Origin: an uncultured Rothia sp.
GTDB lineage: Bacteria; Actinomycetota; Actinomycetes; Actinomycetales; Micrococcaceae
Assembly: GCA_937935205.1 (NCBI GenBank)
Contig: CALGXU010000032.1
Location: forward strand, 1-8,442
Length of the DNA stretch: 8,442 nucleotides
Direction of reading: 5' to 3'
Shown: in pieces, positions 6,499 through 8,442 of the stretch
Position numbering within the stretch: the stretch's first letter is position 1
How the letters are laid out: every line of letters begins with the position of its first letter
The notes under the pieces: model-generated
What the model was told of the DNA's origin: nothing
The model's database searches: none
The model's input: only the letters and a program-made list of their open reading frames with translations
Program-made: the position numbers and the translations under genes

Positions 6499-6504
6499 AC
6501 TCTA
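6499..6504 (-). promoter_or_regulatory. candidate -10 box for leaderless dut transcript
   Basis: TAGAGT on the minus strand (6504-6499) fits the actinobacterial TANNNT pattern. The A of ATG 6491 is the eighth base after it, about where transcription would start. No good ribosome binding site precedes the ATG; only a short AGAG overlapping this box is seen. No clear -35 is visible. Confidence 0.45.
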
Positions 6505-6648
6505 ACCTTTCGCGGGTGTCTGTGCCATCACCTCGCGCTGTGTTGAGACTCTACTGCGGGGTGTTTTCGTTACGTGTTCGCGTTCAGCGCGTGCCACAGC
6601 GTGCCGTGCTGGGTGCAGACACGGCGCTGTTCTTGCGTGCGCGGCTTT

Positions 6649-6674
6649 CACATACTCAACAACACATACTCAAC
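6649..6674. repeat. 14-bp-period tandem repeat
   Basis: CACATACTCAAC occurs at 6649-6660 and again at 6663-6674, separated by AA, giving a period of 14 bases. The second copy runs into the base of the 6673-6703 hairpin. Confidence 0.8.
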
Positions 6675-6703
6675 GGGGCGGGTGCACTCGGCACTCGCCC
6701 CGT
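6673..6703 (-). terminator. probable terminator hairpin of DUF4193 gene
   Basis: ACGGGGCGGGTGC (6673-6685) pairs with GCACTCGCCCCGT (6691-6703) over 13 bp with one wobble or mismatch and a 5-base loop. It lies about 44 bases past the DUF4193 stop on the leftward strand. The following leftward bases (TTGAGTATGTGTTGTTGAG) are moderately T-rich but without a clean run, so efficiency is uncertain. Confidence 0.65.
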
Positions 6704-6746
6704 CATGAGGTGTATGTCGGGTGGGTGTTAGCCCTTCCCTAAAGTT

Positions 6747-7046
6747 TTAGCCCTCGCACTCGATGCAGTAGGACAGGCCGCCCTCTTCGCGTGCGATCTG
6801 TGAGCGGTGGCGCACCAGGAAGCAGGATGCGCAGGTGAACTCGTCGTCCTGAGCGGGCAGAACAACAACGTTCAGCTCCTCGTTGGAGAGGTCAGCACCG
6901 GGCAGCTCGAAGCTTTCTGCTGCGCTGTTCTCGTCTTCGTCCACCGCACCGGACTGCATCTCGGAACGGCGGGCGTTCAGCTCCTCGTAGGACTCTTCGT
7001 TCTGCTCTTCGTCCTGCTTGCGAGGTGCATCGTAATCAGTTGCCAA
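6747..7046 (-). CDS. DUF4193 family protein, small zinc-ribbon-like (Rv2699c-like)
   Basis: A 99-residue conserved actinobacterial protein of unknown function. It starts MATDYDAPRK, as the family does, runs through an acidic helical middle (11-48), FELPGADLSNEELNVVVLP (46-64), and ends in EFTCASCFLVRHRSQ (69-83) with a second pair YCIEC (93-97). The four cysteines C72, C75, C94 and C97 make a likely Zn-ribbon or rubredoxin-like knuckle. I choose TTG at 7046 because it gives the family N-terminus and exact family length, and GGAG lies 9 bases upstream. The frame is open up to 7148, but those extra residues look unlike the family. It is monocistronic by appearance, with a hairpin after the stop, and diverges from sepH. 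Confidence 0.9.
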   Translation of the reverse strand: MATDYDAPRKQDEEQNEESYEELNARRSEMQSGAVDEDENSAAESFELPGADLSNEELNVVVLPAQDDEFTCASCFLVRHRSQIAREEGGLSYCIECEG

Positions 7047-7372
7047 ACTTTCACGCTCCGTTGGTTCTGTGGCTGTGTGTTGGACTAGGCCACGCTGGTT
7101 TATTGAGTGCTCTAGGTGCCGCTGGCGTGTAATTAACCCTGACGGCATGCCAGGTATTGTTCACCATTGGCACCCTATTTGTCTAATCCTGGGTAGGCTT
7201 TGGACTGTTTAGGCGTCACATTCTATCTTTTTCGGTGCGAAAAGTACATCTTTTTTTGGTGAAAATCCCGCCTCCGCTACTGATTTACCGCGCTTTCACG
7301 GTACCCTGGTAGGTAGTTTGCGTTCCGTGCAACACATTCACGAACGCGTCCGGTTCACCTATGGAGGTTCTC
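7047..7372. promoter_or_regulatory. divergent intergenic region, DUF4193 / sepH
   Basis: This 326-base stretch has no credible gene. It is AT-richer than its surroundings. It contains a small palindrome TTTTCG-gtg-CGAAAA (7229-7243) closely followed by seven T (7251-7257), and a loose TGCCA/TGGCA inverted repeat around 7149-7173. Promoters for both directions should lie here, but I cannot place a pair of boxes with confidence. At its right end GGAGG (7363-7367) is the sepH ribosome binding site. Confidence 0.45.
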
Positions 7373-8442
7373 ATGCTTGAACTGCGTCTGATTGGCGTTC
7401 ACGATGACGGCGAAAATCTGGTGCTTGAGTCTGCTGACGGCACCCGCTTCTTGCTGCCGATTGACGCGAACCTGCGCACGAGCATCACCAAGGCTCGCCG
7501 TATTCAGCCCGCCCGCGGCCTGGGCGCTAAGGGCACCTACGGTCCGCGCGATATTCAGACCCGTTTCCGTCAGGGTGCCTCCGTTGAGGAAATCGCTGAA
7601 GAGTCCGGTTGGGAGCCGGAGCGCGTGCGCCGCTACGAGTGGCCGATTGTTGCCGAGCGTGCCCACATTATTCGTGCCGCTCAGAGCGTGAAGATTGGTC
7701 GCCGCGATTCGGCTTCGGGTAGCGCGCAGATTCCGGTGACGCTCAGCGCCCGCATTGAAGAGGTTTCGGAGCGTTACGGTTTTGAGGAGGCCACCCAGGA
7801 TTGGACGACCCGCCAGCAGGAGAACGGCCAGTGGCGCGTTGAGGTTGATATTGCGCTGAAGGATTCGGTGCGTCAGAACCTGCCCGCGCAGGTGGTCTTC
7901 CCCGCACGTTGGGTGTACAACCCGGCGAACCAGGGCCTGTACGCGTCGAATGAGGCGGCGTACTTCCTAATGGGCAATAGTGAGGACGCTGTTGCCGCCG
8001 CCGCGAAGAAGGCTCCCGTGGAGGTTCCTCCCGCCCGACTGCCGAAGGCACCCGAGCCCGCACCGGCACCCCTTACTTCCTCCGAGAGCGCTGATGAGCG
8101 CAAGCTCAAGGAGCTTCTGGAGCGTGCCCGCTCGGTGCGCCCGGCACAGGTTGAGGAGCCCGAGGTGTTCGTGCATCGCGAGCCCGCTGAGCCTGTAGCA
8201 CCAGCTACGCCTGTTGCGTCTGCGCCCGCTACCCCGGCAGCACCTGCGGCTCCGGCGGCGCCCGAGCCCACCGCAGAAACCGCCGTAGAAACCACCGACC
8301 CGCTGGCTGTGGATTCGGAAGCACCCGCTGAATCCGTTCCGGTCGAGTCCTTCACCCTGGCGGCACCCATCGAGGACGCACCCGCATCTGAGGCTGCTGA
8401 GGAGCCCGCTGCTGAGGCTACTGAGGAGCCGTCTGAGCCCGC
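7373..8442 (+). CDS. sepH: septation protein SepH (3' end cut off by window edge)
   Basis: Actinobacterial cell-division protein. In Streptomyces and mycobacteria SepH binds FtsZ and stimulates its assembly and GTPase activity. It opens with MLELRLIGVHDDGENLVLES, typical of the family (formerly DUF3071). A helix-turn-helix-like segment at about 57-98 includes DIQTRFRQGASVEEIAEESG (60-79) and RVRRYEWPIVAERAHI. A second conserved part, WTTRQQENGQWRVEVDI (144-160) to VVFPARWVYNP (174-184), follows. From about 205 the protein becomes Ala/Pro/Glu-rich and presumably disordered, interrupted by a short charged helix DERKLKELLERARSVRP (241-257). ATG 7373 is preferred over the in-frame ATG 7361 because GGAGG (7363-7367) sits 5 bases before it. 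At least 356 residues are visible with no stop, already longer than Streptomyces SepH (about 345). Confidence 0.93.
   Translation, partial: MLELRLIGVHDDGENLVLESADGTRFLLPIDANLRTSITKARRIQPARGLGAKGTYGPRDIQTRFRQGASVEEIAEESGWEPERVRRYEWPIVAERAHIIRAAQSVKIGRRDSASGSAQIPVTLSARIEEVSERYGFEEATQDWTTRQQENGQWRVEVDIALKDSVRQNLPAQVVFPARWVYNPANQGLYASNEAAYFLMGNSEDAVAAAAKKAPVEVPPARLPKAPEPAPAPLTSSESADERKLKELLERARSVRPAQVEEPEVFVHREPAEPVAPATPVASAPATPAAPAAPAAPEPTAETAVETTDPLAVDSEAPAESVPVESFTLAAPIEDAPASEAAEEPAAEATEEPSEP

Larger units (their letters stand above)
6492..6746. other. structured gene-free interval between DUF4193 and dut
   Basis: These 255 bases show no convincing coding frame. They hold a stem-loop at 6597-6629 (CAGC plus GCCGTG pairing with CACGGC plus GCTG, two-base bulge), a 12-base direct repeat (6649-6660, 6663-6674), a strong hairpin at 6673-6703, and the dut promoter candidate at the left end. 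In M. tuberculosis a DUF3093-type gene (Rv2698) lies between dut and the DUF4193 gene. I see no remnant of it here. Confidence 0.6.

Noticed and set aside
5919..6731. 270-residue plus-strand open frame over dut and the following gap
   Set aside because: It covers the dUTPase gene in antisense and shows no resemblance to DUF3093, the gene that might have been expected on this strand.
7047..7148. Longer N-terminus for DUF4193
   Set aside because: The family starts at MATDYDAPRK. TTG 7046 gives that start with a ribosome binding site and the usual 99 residues.
1..8442. Mobile element, defence island, CRISPR or prophage
   Set aside because: No transposase, integrase, terminal repeats, spaced direct repeats or tRNA-associated site is visible. 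The gene order is the conserved actinobacterial dut neighbourhood.

Overview
The window looks like ordinary chromosome from a moderately high-GC actinobacterium. The gene order (KimA-like permease / ceoB-ceoC / DUF3159 / OB-fold / DUF3710 / dut / DUF4193 / sepH) is the one known around dut in M. tuberculosis (Rv2690c to Rv2699c) and in Micrococcales. Moderate GC, many Glu/Ala-rich tails and the protein sequences suggest a Micrococcaceae member such as Rothia. That placement is inference, not proof. No RNA gene, CRISPR array, insertion sequence, integrase or attachment site was found.

Left part (1-3720), potassium handling: a truncated KimA/APC-superfamily permease is read leftwards. It is divergent from two abutting RCK genes, ceoB and ceoC, which are read rightwards. 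A perfect 7-bp inverted repeat lies in the shared 153-bp intergenic region. A strong hairpin (3670-3713) closes the ceoBC unit.

Middle part (3766-6491), leftward operon-like chain: dut (dUTPase), DUF3710, a small OB-fold protein and the membrane protein DUF3159. The last three overlap by 1 and 11 bases, so translational coupling is likely. dut has a -10-like box placed for a leaderless mRNA. The 77-base dut-DUF3710 gap can form two mutually exclusive hairpins.

Right part (6492-8442): a 255-base gap with two stem-loops and a short tandem repeat sits where relatives carry a DUF3093 gene. DUF4193 (a zinc-ribbon-like small protein, TTG start) follows, read leftwards. It is divergent from sepH, the FtsZ-associated septation gene, which runs off the right edge.

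Nothing here amounts to an obviously new defence or mobile system. The most unusual points are a KimA-like permease that has lost several family-defining residues, a His-rich tail on CeoB, a large insertion in the OB-fold protein, acidic repeat tails in neighbouring genes, and the structured dut-DUF3710 leader.
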